From the NCBI GenBank assembly GCA_036924085.1, contig JAVGWX010000009.1, positions 60,905,512-60,969,511 on the forward strand: a DNA stretch of 64,000 nt. Direction: 5' to 3'. This stretch comes from Ariolimax columbianus. Its lineage: Eukaryota; Mollusca; Gastropoda; Stylommatophora; Arionidae. The first letter of the stretch is position 1; the number at the start of each line of letters is the position of its first letter. The notes under the pieces are model-generated. The model was given only the letters and a program-made list of their open reading frames with translations. It did not search any database and was not told the origin of the DNA. Both the position numbers and the translations under genes were made by a program. This document shows positions 1 to 10,769 of this stretch, one piece after another.

Positions 1-302
1 TGTTATGTGACTTTGTCTTAATATATGACTTTGTCTTAATATATAACTTTGTCTTTAATATATTGCTTTGACTTTAATGTATGACTTTTTGTCTTAAATA
101 TATGACTTTGTCTTTAATATATTACTTTGTCTTTAATATATGACTTTTTGTCTTTAATATATGACTTTTTCTTTAATATATGACTTTGTCTTTAATATAT
201 GGTTTTGTCTTTAATATGTGGTTTTTGTCTTTAATATATGACTTTGTCTTTAATATATGGCTTTGTCTTTATTTTTTGGTTTGTCTTTAATATATGACTT
301 TG
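1..302. repeat. Tandem array, unit about 18-20 bp
   Basis: The first 300 bases are head-to-tail copies of a short unit of the form TATATGACTTTGTCTTTAA, with single-base length changes between copies. The array is cut by the window edge, so its full size is unknown. It has no coding content. Confidence 0.9.
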
Positions 303-529
303 CTATGCACCTTACTATTCCTGCAGACCAATAATGTGCTGTGTATGGACAATTTTCTAGGTTTGAAAGAAAGCTCTAGAAACGATATCCCATGGATGAT
401 ACAGGAATACATGAGATGAGCAACTCATTTTCTTGGGGATTGGGGAAAGGATAAAAGGATTGCAGTCTGTCATATATGTTAATTCTACTGCAACTGCTAA
501 TTTATAATTTGCTGGTATTTTTCCTCTTT

Positions 530-640
530 TGTCTGACTAGCAGAGTGGTAGAGCGCTTGTTTGTCATGTCAAAGATACTGGATCAGTTCCAATTATCAAC
601 ATGCTTCAATTGAACCAAGTGTAAATTGGTACATGGCTTA
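530..640 (+). repeat. tRNA-like SINE head (family C), degraded
   Basis: AGCAGAGTGGTAGAGCGC looks like a tRNA A box and GGATCAGTTCCAA, 40 bp later, like a worn B box. The following ATTATCAACATGCTTCAAT resembles the stretch after the B box in the copies at 50568 and 59243. The rest of 303-989 shows no gene or other structure that I can identify. Confidence 0.4.
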
Positions 641-1009
641 TGGTTATAGAAAGAAAGGCAGCAATCAGACAGAAATAAAATAAAACGATAATAGATATCT
701 TGCTATTATTGCATTGGAAAAGTTAACAACAAAGTTAAGGGACAACATTAAGGATTAAGAAGTGTCGCCTATACCTTATGACTTAGGATTTCATGATGAT
801 GAAAATGTAGTGAATACCTGGCTAGATGGAAGATTTATGGGTGGTAACTCTGGTATCCTTGAACTGGAAAATAAAAATTAAAGCTCTTTTGGTACGTTTT
901 ACATTTTACAGCTCTGATTAAAGAAACAAATGGGTTATACGAGGGGGCTTCAAATTTAATTCTTAAAATTAATATAGAAATAGAAAACACTATGTCATTG
1001 TAATGTAAG

Positions 1010-1720
1010 TTGGCAGTATCGTTGCTAAGGACTGGAAGAGTGTCCTACAGGTGGTATCATGGTACAGATAAACCATATGCCGTCGTTGTTGTTGTGGCTT
1101 ATTGCCCAAAATGAGTAAGTTCACTCTTTTGTCCACCATGAAAAGTGCATAAAGTGGTTGGTTGCAGTAGTTTTCCTTGCATACCAAGCGTGCTGATGAA
1201 GGTGGATCGCGAATCCTCCAGGCAATTACAGGGATCATGTTAATCCACATTTCGTCATCCGGACTGACTTAAAAACAAAACCTGTTTCCAGAGAGTGGGT
1301 TTGGTCGTGATGTCCTGGTCAGTATATTGTACCTGATCGAATTAGCGTCTCAGTTCCCCATATGTCATCATAATAACCATTTTAAGATGGCTACCCCACT
1401 AGTTGCATGTATCAAAGAGGAGCAGTGTTTTGTTATTTGTTTCTAAGCTGCGGAGTAGTGAAATCTATCGAAACTCATTGACAAATGAAGGTTCTGTACC
1501 ATGATACATGTCTGTCACTCCAAGAAGAGTATGAGTGGAGTAAGAAGTTCCACAATAGCGTAAGTTTTGTGACAGACTGTTCTCGACTGAGTTAAGCACA
1601 TCAAGTAGTGACACCAAAGTTGATTGCAGCAGTTAAGAGCATCATGGTGAAAAATTCGTGAGTGACTGTGAATGAAATAGACGCACTTCAGCACATCACA
1701 TCATAGTTCCACAAAGTGTC
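1010..1720. repeat. Dispersed repeat shared with 49381-49800
   Basis: Two blocks recur elsewhere. ATGAGTGGAGTAAGAAGTTCC and the next 170 bp match 49440-49620 in the same order. GTTGCTAAGGACTGGAAGAGTGTCCTACA matches the reverse strand near 49760-49805. No conserved protein was recognised, so the class of element is open. Confidence 0.6.
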
Positions 1721-1726
1721 TGGAAG

Positions 1727-2040
1727 GTGGCTGCATTGGTAACTGTCTCTATAACTTTAAAAAAACAAAGATTGTGTTTGCCTTATTTCTTTATTCCCCA
1801 AAGCCGTGTGAGTTGCATTATGTTTTTATTTTGCTTGTCATCCCATTGCATCTGTCTTTGGCATGCATTTTATGTAAGGGTTTGCTTCCTCCTGCATTTT
1901 CTAAGGGTTTGCTTCCTCCTGCATTTTCTAAGGGTTTGCATCCCTGAGGTAATTGCCGGTGCTGTGATGGGGAGCAAACCATGCACCTTCGGATTGGAAG
2001 CCGTGTCACTTAACTACTAGCCCACAAAGTCCGCAGTTTC
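1727..2040 (-). repeat. tRNA-derived SINE, family B
   Basis: Read on the minus strand, this copy resembles those at 4505, 47755 and 54581: a tRNA-like head with A box (TAGTGGTTAAGTGACACG in better copies) and B box GGTTTGCTCCCC, then GAAGCAAACCCTTAGAAAATGCAGGAGG and a distal part ending in a CAAAATAAAAACATAATGCA block. This copy repeats the GCAGGAGGAAGCAAACCCTTAGAAAAT segment about twice. Confidence 0.8.
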
Positions 2041-2230
2041 TAGAACTGAAACAATAGCATTGTGCATGAACTTCAACACAAAGACTTTTTTGTAGAGGAA
2101 TTCATGCCGTTGTAGGACGTATCAAATTCAGTGAAAATTACATCTAAAAAGTATACAGTTGTGTGTCTCTTTTTCTGAACAAATTTTGAAGACAAAAAAA
2201 TGTTTTCATTTTTCATTTGAAACACCCTCA

Positions 2231-2272
2231 TATATATATATATATACACACACACGCACGCACGCATGCATG

Positions 2273-2306
<34 letters not shown>
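2231..2306. repeat. Compound (TA)n/(CA)n microsatellite
   Basis: A run of TATATA passes into ACACACGCACGCACGCATGCATGC and then a (CA)n run. Simple-sequence DNA; the reading frames through it are meaningless. Confidence 0.95.
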
Positions 2307-2308
<2 letters not shown>

Positions 2309-2559
2309 TATGACTTACTGACTTAATCCTTGTAGCTTTCCTTGGAGCAAAGGGCTGCTTTCCATGGATTTCTATTTTAAACATTCTTCTTGAGCTCCAC
2401 CATGAGACTTTGATCACCCTGGCCTCCTCTCCCACTACTCTATGCCACGTGTGTTTTGGTCTCATAATATTTCTCCTTCCCTGTTGTTCGTTACTTGCCC
2501 ATCGCAAGCGATAATGGCAACATCATGAGATGGTTTGTGTCTTGATGATATAACTTGCG

Positions 2560-2870
2560 CTGTATTTGGTTCATAGTGAGGAAGATGCTGCGCAGGTTAT
2601 CAACCTCACTCTCTGGTCCCGAACTACTTTGGACCAGTGGCAAGACATAAGTCAAGACAACTGGAGGTAATTCAGGATGCAGGCACTCTCGTCCCACCTC
2701 TTTGAGACCAAGGGTGGCTTGAAACCTGTGGGGCTCAAACCCCCGCCATTTTCGTTCATTGCTTTGAGAGGCGAGTGCCTTACCTCTCGACCACAGAAAC
2801 CCCTTTCCTGTTAGCTCCAATACAGCAAATGTGATTATATTTATTGGTTTCTTTCTGAGGTGTGTTCTAT
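2560..2870 (-). repeat. tRNA-derived SINE, family F
   Basis: On the minus strand the sequence TGGTCGAGAGGTAAGGCACT (A box) is followed about 45 bp on by GGGGGTTTGAGCCCCAC (B box), the internal promoter layout of a tRNA-derived SINE. The remainder to about 2560 is probably the SINE body. A full tRNA fold is not supported. Confidence 0.65.
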
Positions 2871-3362
2871 CCAAAAATTATAAGTCCTCCCAGATCCTCT
2901 ATCCAAGTATATTTTTTAGACCTTTTTTTCTTGTGTTCACTTTTTTCTTGTTTTTATTTTTGTTCATGATTTATTAGTTCTTATGTGTATTGTCCATTGT
3001 CCCTGTTGAAGACCGTTTGATCATAACAAAAGTTCTATTAATGTTTCTGTTTCAGCGTGGTATCGAAGCCAACCAGACCTATTGTTTTTATATACTTTAT
3101 TTTAATTCAAACTACCACCTAATTGCAAACTACTTGCCTAATTTTTTAATTCTATATTTCTATTAGTCTTATTTATTTAGTATTCTGTCCACAATCTCCA
3201 GCTGTGTTGTCATGTTCTTTGCCATAGTTCTGTGTTTGATATTACATCTGGTACCCTAACAGAAACATACAAAGACAGCATCTGTTAGTCAAGGTCTGAA
3301 GTCTGGGTGTTATACCCTTAGTCACATTTTCAAACGATATAGTAGAACTGATATTATATTAT

Positions 3363-3660
3363 TACTGAATGGGGGGACCCAGTTGTCTTGAGGTAAGGTG
3401 TTTGTCTCGGGTGCTGGAGGTCGTGGGTTCAAATCACGGTGGAGACCGAGATTTTTTCATGTGGACAATCCGGTAAATATTTCCCCTGATATCTGAGTAG
3501 TGAGATCAGACAACCGTATGTAGTGGCGCACACGTTAAAAATACCTTAGCAGTTGGAAATCTAAAAGAGTAGGCCTAACGACTACTGCTTGGGCAAAGTT
3601 CAAGTTAAAACTCTACTAAAATTATTCTAGGGATATTCGCCCTACAGAGAATATGTCACA
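3363..3660 (+). repeat. tRNA-like SINE, family E
   Basis: CTTGAGGTAAGGTGTTTGTC reads as an A box and GTGGGTTCAAATCACGG as a B box, 45 bp apart. A second, shorter copy of the head lies at 19333-19395. The body continues to about 3660. Confidence 0.6.
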
Positions 3661-3679
3661 AAAAGGGGACTGTGTGGCT

Positions 3680-3935
3680 ATAACTTCAGGTCTTGGTTAT
3701 ATGGTTAGCGGAGCGGCTAAGATAGTGCCTGACAGGCTGCGCGTCTACCTTGCTCTAATTTGCGCTTCCACCTAGAATAGTCTCAAAAATAGGCCATCGT
3801 ATATTCCAGGGGCTAACAGGTGCTGGGATTGACCTGGCAAGTCACCAGTGGATTTTCACCTGCCAAAAACATATGAAACAAAGGAAGTCCTCATGACGTC
3901 TAACGACATAAGTGGACTGAAGATAGATAGATAGA
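3680..3935 (+). repeat. Dispersed repeat with (GATA)n tail
   Basis: The unit starts near GACTGTGTGGCTATAACTTC and ends CTAACGACATAAGTGGACTGAAGATAGATAGATAGA. A short tetranucleotide tail after a non-coding body is typical of a 3' end made by target-primed reverse transcription. No second copy in the window was found. Confidence 0.45.
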
Positions 3936-4504
3936 CTGAACAGTCTAATATAATTTACACGGAATAAGCATTACATAAATAAAATGAGTGATTCTTCTAC
4001 TTCTTAATTCTTGAATAGGTGGGTTAATCACTCTTTTGTTGTTACTGTTCATTAGCTAGGTCTGACAAGATGTTCGCTCTCTTGCCATCAATGCAGAGTT
4101 GAAGAATTTGCAGGTGTAATCACTCTTTTATTCCCAGTATAATATTGGAGTTTTCTAGTCTTAGAGTTTCAAATGGATAATGAAACTGAAAGTTCTCTTT
4201 TGATTTTGTTCTTCAATTGACTTATCCATTCTGGTTTTTTTTTAAATATAGGGCAGCAATGTATATTATCTAATTTGGGACGTCTTCTTCGGTATTTCTC
4301 ATAACCTCTGACTGGTCTAGAGCCTTTGACTACTAATCTTCATCAGCCGCTTACCAGCTTCGCCATTCATATTGTGCTTTGTGAGATCCACTCCAGTGCA
4401 AGTCTGATTACCCTAATTGTTAGGCTGATTCCTGACGATATGTCTACAAAGCTTAGATTTAGAAGTGTGTGTCATTCATTTAATTACTTTATTAGTGTGA
4501 GTAT

Positions 4505-4740
4505 TACTATTTTTTTTTTTGTGTTCGCCTTATTTCTCTATTCCCCAAGTCACTGTCGTTTTTAATTTTGCTCCTGTCGGCCCAGTGCATCCGACTTCAT
4601 CCATTTTGTGTAAGGGTCTGCTTCCTCCTGCATTTTCTAAGGGTTTACTTCCCCAGGGTAATGGCCGGTGCTGTGATGTGGATCAAACCCAGCACCTTCG
4701 GATTGTGAGTCATGTCACTTAACCACTAGTCCACACTGTC
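4505..4740 (-). repeat. tRNA-derived SINE, family B
   Basis: Minus-strand copy of the family seen at 1727, 47755 and 54581, with head GACAGTGTGGACTAGTGGTT, B-box region GGTTTGATCC, and the GAAGTAAACCCTTAGAAAATG segment. Confidence 0.8.
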
Positions 4741-5015
4741 CCCTATTACTATTTGATCTGAATAAGAATTTCATACTTGCTCTTCTCTGAGTTTTTTATC
4801 TAAAGCAGGAGTGGTGAACAAGCTGTCTTGGGGCCATAATCAAACTGGCTAGCTATATCATTTGGCTCACGACATGATGAACAGATGGTGGGATAAGAGA
4901 TTTAAAATGTTTTTGAAAAAATTTTACGACTTATATTTCCAAAGAAAAACCAGAATGATAATCAAATGAGAAAACACAGTGAGATGAAGGTTGAAGGAGA
5001 CACATTTAAACAAGT

Positions 5016-5185
5016 GAATCTGCTGAAGACGGATGTGTCGGACCAAAAGGTGCAAATGTCGCAGTCAAGCTGTAAACTAGTGACACAGCGCATTCCGTTC
5101 TCCGGACTACATCTTGTTACTTGCAAAGCCCTCTTCAGGGCTTGGTAACGAGAGATTGAGAACGAACGAAGAAGAAGAAAAAAGT
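5016..5185 (+). repeat. Short SINE (core-plus-tail, family a)
   Basis: Begins CTGAAGACGGATGTGTCGGA, passes through GGTGCAAATGTCGCAGTCAAG and CTACATCTTGTTACTTGCAAAG, and ends GAGAACGAACGAAGAAGAAG. It is the 3' half of the longer SINE family A and occurs here without the 5' half. It is unclear whether it is a separate family or a 5'-truncated product. Confidence 0.8.
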
Positions 5186-6042
5186 GAAAAAATATAAATT
5201 ATGAACTATAAATATTTTGGAACAGTTCTACATAAATAGATGGGAATAAGAGACTAATGTCTGGTCAGGCAAAATGTACTGATCAAAATATGTTAGTCGG
5301 GGTCAGTTGAAACATACTGACCAACATCCTTCCTCACTTTCATGCAGTTCTCACTGGAAATAGGTTGTTTCATGGCAGTCTGGCTAACAAGGTGGAGATC
5401 GACATGGTTCCCGTAGTAATGAGTGATGTGTAGATGAAGCCAAGCATAGCACAACAGCCTGGAGGACTCAGGCCCACCTTCATCAGCAGTCTTGGAGTGT
5501 AAGGAAAACTACTGAAACCCACCACTTAACACCCTTTTCAAGATGCACAAAAAAAGAGTAGCATACTCATTGTGGGCATTAAATAAAAACAAGAACATAG
5601 ACAAACTGTGCTTTAATTAAAAAGTTTTATCATGTATGTAAGCAGCTTTATTGTGGTGTGGATCTAATTCTACTGAAAGTGTCTTTATGCTGCTCTTTAA
5701 CATAACTCTTGTGATCATTTGGGTAGTTGGAGTTTAAGATCCCTGATCTTAAGCATTTTCTAACGGTGTAGTATTATTCTGGTTATTATATTTAGACTCA
5801 CAGTCACACATATTGTACCAAGCCAGTTAGTACACTTAGTATGGTGACTTTTCTTCTGCATTTTAGTTATGATAATGGCCTCATGTTTTAAAATGGGCTT
5901 GAATAACTGGTGTAGTATCTCTGTGGTAGTTATAATGTATACACACATATACATATATTGAAAGAGAGAGATGCACATGTGTATATATCAGAAGAATAGT
6001 AGAAAAAAAAGCTTGTATAGTTAATGTGTTTATTATTTCCAG

Positions 6043-6099
6043 AGTTTAAAATCAGAATCCCTGGTGAGTGACAGTTTCAGCGCTGTGCTTGAAGGGGAA
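6043..6099 (+). CDS. Possible exon of an unidentified plus-strand gene
   Basis: A 57-bp stretch lies between TTATTATTTCCAG and GTAAGG. It is open in one frame, starts and ends on codon boundaries, and reads SLKSESLVSDSFSAVLEGE. An internal CTG|GTGAGT could also act as a donor after 21 bp. The composition (Ser/Glu rich, no repeats) is exon-like but no partner exon or family was recognised. It could be chance. Confidence 0.25.
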
Positions 6100-6740
6100 G
6101 TAAGGAGATTAAATCAATGTACAAAAAGGTCTATATCAATATATTTAATTATAATATGGGCACAACTCATATTTTAATATCAATTATTATTTTTAATATA
6201 ATAAATTATAGCTTTAAATACATAATGTGCCCATAATATTAACAAGAATTATAAGTATGTCCTTATCCTTTGTAATGGTGACATATCAATACATACAAAT
6301 CTGTCATTTAATTTGTATCTGTACCCTTGTATAAATTGAATCATACCTGTCTGTGTTATATGAGTGGCTTTAGAAACCTTATAAATTATAAATAAAAACA
6401 TATAGCTTGTTTTCTGTATTTGATTCAATTGTTCAAATTATGATTCTAAGTTATCTAGTGTTATGTATTTGATTCAGTTGTTGGAACTGTAAATCTAATG
6501 TTGTCCTAAATAGGCAGAATAAAATATTCTATAATTTCACAGGTTTTTTTTTTGGCTTGAAGGATTTTAAGGATAACATATATATTTTGTGAATAGACAA
6601 CTATATAAATGGTTAGTATTTCTCAGTTTTAGTAGAACCAGTAACGCAGTTATTTATAATGTAAAAAAACATAAAAGTATTACAGAACAAAGAACAACCA
6701 AATAGTATTATTATAACACTCATCCCTAACTCTGAAGCCA
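6100..6740. other. AT-rich DNA, nothing recognised
   Basis: Strongly AT-rich, with long stretches of TATAA and ATTAT. No open frame of note, no repeat copy seen, no RNA gene recognised. Confidence 0.6.
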
Positions 6741-6744
6741 TGCA

Positions 6745-7450
6745 TAAACAGGCATCTATAGTCATCATCATCATGTAGCACGTCCTTGACAGAATGTCGC
6801 TCTCATCACTGCCATTCGGTAGGAATCTTGATCAGCAGTCAGTCTACTCACCTGCTCCATGTTCAGGTTTAAGGTGTGCTTGATGTCGTGTGTTCATCTA
6901 TGCCTTGGTCTTGTCTTCCTGGAACAATGCACACCAGAACTGCTTTTTCCAGTCCGTCATGGCGTTTGATGTGGTAGAAAAACCTCAGTTTCCGAGACAT
7001 AACTTGGTTTATAAGCCAGTTCTCTTCAACGCTCAGATCTCACAGGTTGGCTTTATTTGTTATTTTCTTTACCCAATACATTTTAAGGATTCTCCTGTGG
7101 AATTTTGTCTCGAAAGCCTTGATCTTCTTTCTTAATATTTGTGTGATGGTCCATGTCTTGCATCCGTAACATTGCCACCAGGAATAAACATGTTCTGATG
7201 ATCTTCAATTTTAATTCATTGTTTGTATCGTGCCACACATTTTATTCAGTTTCTGCGTCGCTATGGACAATCAGCTTCTTATTTCCCTTGCACAGTTCCA
7301 ATGGTTCGTTATCAAAGAGCCAAGGTATTCAAAGTAATCCATGTGTTCAATTTCTTCATTACCAATAGTGATCTTGGGTTGGGGTCTGTGTGTGCCAATG
7401 GACATTATCTTCGCATCCATAATGCAGCTGCTAAAATCATATACGTGTAT
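6745..7450 (-). pseudogene. RTE-like LINE reverse transcriptase, 3' relic
   Basis: Minus-strand translation in several frames resembles the C-terminal part of the better copy at 18043-18900: an EYLGS-type block, a LLKLKIIRTCLF block, a WTITQ-like block and FRDKIPQENP. Stops and frameshifts are scattered throughout. It lies intergenic, left of the host gene. It is an old, inactive copy. Confidence 0.7.
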
Positions 7451-7499
7451 ATATTGTTTCTAGGGTTTTCATTCAAACTCAGACAAAAAATAACTTGAT

Positions 7500-8655
7500 T
7501 GGCGTATTTGGAAATAAAAGTGTCTATAATTCTTTGAAATAGGAAGCCGCAAACAATGCTTTTTGACTTCCTTTGATGTTTCACATCTTTGGGTGCATTG
7601 ACAAACAATATCTCTTTCTCTTTATTTCTCATTTAATTTACTTTACATTACTACATCTTTGTAAGACAGTATACATTTTTCTAAAAACATTACACTCCTA
7701 GGTCTCACATTTCTTTAATGTCCACTTGATTGCATATTATGCATTCGCCTGTAAAATATTGATTCATCCAGCTACCATCCTAAAGTCTTCTTTACCTTTA
7801 ATCTATTCCGTCAATATTTTTTCCTTCACAAACTTCTTTCCCTTCAATCTTCTTTCTCATCACAAACTTCTTCTCTTTCATTCTTCTTTCCTGTCAAGCT
7901 TTTTGCCCACTCTTCAATCTTCTTTTCCTTCAAGTTCTCTTTCCCTTTGTTCTCTTTCACTTCAAGTCTTCTTTCCCTTCATCTCCTTTTCCCTCTCAAC
8001 CATGTACATATTTTATGTGAGATAAGAGATAATAAAATGTTGAGAAAGGCATTACTCTATCAAAGACTACATCTAAATGTTTCCAAAATAGAAATACTGA
8101 TAACAAAAATGAAAAATATTGAATGGGAATCTGAGGTTGAACAATTTTTAATGCAGAATCATAAACAAATAAGTTGAAGAAGCTTTTTTAACGTAGGTAA
8201 AGGAACCGGAACAAAATAAATATTTCCACCAAGAGGTCTTTATCATGTATATTGTGGCACTGCCATTTGCATTGTATTCATATAGACCTTACTCATTACC
8301 TTGACATCGTATGCCACTAGTTCTATTAATTTATGTTGGAGACCCCTGAACTAACTTTTACATATTAATAATATTATATTTTTGAATATATGAGTACACA
8401 AGAAGATATCATAAAATGCAAGCACAAAGGCTACAGTTGCCGCAGAATAATCATGAATAGATGTTATAATAGAGAAAGAAATTGAACTTATTCAAGAACT
8501 ACCTCTCTCCAGCTGATGGTTCTTGAAGATTTATGAGCTCTCCAATGTGAGTACAAACAGATCTGTTGTTATTGTTTTCCAGATGAAAGAAAATGTGTGA
8601 TAAACTACATGATAGCTACAGAACGAATGAGAGACTTTATAAAATACATAGGGTG
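7500..8655. other. Low-complexity intergenic DNA
   Basis: 7750-8000 is pyrimidine-rich (repeated TTCTTTCCCTTC and variants), which creates long but meaningless open frames. At about 8195-8245 the words AAAGGAACCGGAAC and CCACCAAGAGGTCTTTATCATG faintly recall terminal repeats of Penelope-like elements, but no reverse transcriptase accompanies them. Confidence 0.4.
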
Positions 8656-8659
8656 AGAT

Positions 8660-9205
8660 CTGGATGCTGAGCAGCGCATAAGCTGCGGTGGTCAGCGACC
8701 CATAGCTGACTGCTAGCATCAAGGCCAGCAAAGCAGAGCTGCCAAGACCCTTCTACACCTCCACGCAGTGATCCTGGATAACAGGCTGCAGCAGAGCATA
8801 CTGGCTAAGGAGAAGGTGATCCTGGATAACAGGCTGCAACAGGGCAGACCGGCTAAGGAGAAGGTGATCCTGGATAACAGACTGCAGCAGAGCAGACTGG
8901 CTAAGGAGAAGGTGATCCTGGATAACAGGCTGCAACAGGGCAGACTGGCTAAGGAGAAGGTGATCCTGGATAACAGGCTGCAACAGGGCAGACTGGCTAA
9001 GGAGAAGGGATCAAAGAGGGAAGACTAACCCGGTACTCCAAAAATGCCTGCTGAAGTTGGATGTTTCGGACCAAAAGGTGCAAATATCATAGTCAAGCTG
9101 TAAACTACAACACAACACATTCCGTTCTCTAGACTACATTCTGCTACTTAAGCCCTATTCAGGGTTTGGTAGCGGGAGATCGAGAACGAACCAAGCCAAG
9201 CCAAG
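8660..9205 (+). repeat. SINE family A with an internal tandem expansion
   Basis: Full-length-type copy: head GATGCTGAGCAGCGCATAAGC, middle CTGCCAAGACCCTTCTACACC, core GATGTTTCGGACCAAAAGGTG, then CAAGCTGTAAACTAC, CTACATTCTGCTACTTAAG, and end GAGATCGAGAACGAACCAAG. Compared with copies at 31199 and 34169, it has five instead of one copy of the GATCCTGGATAACAGGCTGC segment. Confidence 0.9.
8768..9007 (+). repeat. 48-bp minisatellite, five units, inside a SINE
   Basis: Five direct copies of a 48-bp unit carrying ATCCTGGATAACAGGCTGCA and CTGGCTAAGGAGAAGG. Because 48 is a multiple of three, a frame stays open and would give a 16-residue repeat (ILDNRLQQ..LAKEK). This is a by-product of unit length, since single-copy SINE relatives show no protein. 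Confidence 0.95.
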
Positions 9206-9701
9206 TCAAATATATAGGGCAATAAAATGATGGCTTGCTTTTGTTCTGTAGCATTTAGCCTTCTCTTGGTGAAAGTGGGAAAAAAACATGAAAAAAAAAA
9301 ACTAGTAAAAGTTGATTAAGGTTGAGCTTAATCAAAATTTAAAAATGGGTATGGTCAGATATCGCACCGAGACGAGAACACAAACAAAACCTACGTTACG
9401 ACCAATAGGCCTTCATCAGGAACAACAACACTGAACTAACAAATCAACATATAAGAAAAAATGGTCAACTCATCTGTTTCAGGTGGGAGACGCTTTCTGT
9501 CTAAGCGACCGGTCGTGCCAAGTACTTGATAGAAACTGAAATAGGAGCGGTCAAACAAAAAGTGGCGGAATATGCCTGATAAGCCAAGCGTGGCCAAATA
9601 GTGGTCCAGATAGGAGAACAATGAGAAGGCAATATAAGCCGGGAGGGCGTGATATTGATATAAGAGAGGGGAGAAGAGAACTGATGGAAGAATGGGGGAG
9701 T

Positions 9702-9722
9702 CGGGGGGGGGGGGGGGGGGGG
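9702..9722. repeat. Poly-G tract
   Basis: About twenty consecutive G bases end a G-rich stretch. It could form a quadruplex, but this is inferred from composition only. Confidence 0.95.
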
Positions 9723-9967
9723 AGGAAGACAAATAGATGGAGGCCAGTGTGAGGGTTTAAGAAAAAGTATGGAAGATATTTATACCATGTGGTTGGAGAC
9801 AGCCCATACTCGAGATAAGTCTGTTCTCAAGGGCGAATCGATGGTGAAGGTACACTATAGTCAACCACAGGTAGAGTTGATGTAGTTATTCTGTGTGAAT
9901 CATACATATGTAATCAGGAATTACAGTTAAATTATTGTGCAACAACTAAAAAGCACTACGATCTAAA

Positions 9968-10380
9968 ATGTTCTACACACAGAAAACCACAGAACTGTCA
10001 AGCATAATAGGAGATACAAACATGCTGGAAAGGATACAAAGAAGAGCAACAAAATTGATAGTGGGATTGCAGAATTATAATTATGAGGAAAGACTCAGAA
10101 ATACCGGTTTACAGTGTCTAGAAAAGAGAAGAATTAAGAGGTTTATAAGATAATCAAAGGAACGGATAAATTAGACTATAACAAGGTTTTCATCATCTAC
10201 AAGAACAAGAGGGCATTGATACAAATTAACTAAAGAGATGTCCAGATTAAATATTAGGAAATATTTTTTAGTCAGAGAGTGGTGAATGCTTGTAATGCAT
10301 TGCCACAGAAAGTAGTCGGGGCAGGAACAATTAATGCATTTAAGAATAGATTGGATGAGCATAGCTTTTAGAGCAAGAAA
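9968..10380 (+). pseudogene. CR1/L2-like LINE, 3' end relic
   Basis: The translation NMLERIQRRATKLIVGLQNYNYEERL matches in kind the end of the reverse transcriptase at 43456-44058 (MLERVQRRATKIIAGFQNYSYEDRL). Further on, broken frames recall the RLDIRKYFF...VVNSWN tail of that element. Only the last part of ORF2 remains and it is interrupted. Confidence 0.75.
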
Positions 10381-10544
10381 ATGTAAATGCAGTAAAATGC
10401 AAAAAGTTCTCTCCATCAGCATTGAAACATTCCAATATTTCAGAAGAATTTGTTTTCCTTTGCAATCAGTGGTTATTTGTGAGACTTCAAGAAACTCATC
10501 TTGTGCAAACCTTAAAAAAATCTTAGAGTTTTTATAACTGTAAT

Positions 10545-10765
10545 TACATTACCAATGTTGATTGACAGCTGCAAGGCCAGTTGTTGAGTAGTGATTCGCC
10601 TATCAGTAAGAATAAGGACCTCAGCGGATTTCAACATTTCTGTGTTGGTAGCTGTGACAGGACGTCCACTGCGCGGCCAATCAGGCAGCTCCGTATCTAC
10701 ACTTCCTGATTCTTTGATTCTCTGAACTAACTGTACTCTCGTATTACAAAACTTCTGTACACATC
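10545..10765 (-). pseudogene. mariner-like transposase, N-terminal fragment
   Basis: Minus-strand translation gives RSGRPVTATNTEMLKSAEVL and then LTDRRITTQQLALQL. This matches the established mariner pattern in which a basic SGRP linker precedes the second helix-turn-helix of the DNA-binding region. There is no catalytic domain beside it and no terminal inverted repeats could be paired. Confidence 0.6.
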
Positions 10766-10769
10766 ACAT

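Noticed and set aside
7726..8025. Ser/Leu/Phe-rich protein on the plus strand
   Set aside because: It is the translation of a pyrimidine-rich low-complexity tract.
8753..9028. Repeating 16-residue protein on either strand, or a CRISPR-like array
   Set aside because: The 48-bp units abut without spacers and lie inside a SINE whose other copies have one unit. It is a minisatellite, not a gene or CRISPR.
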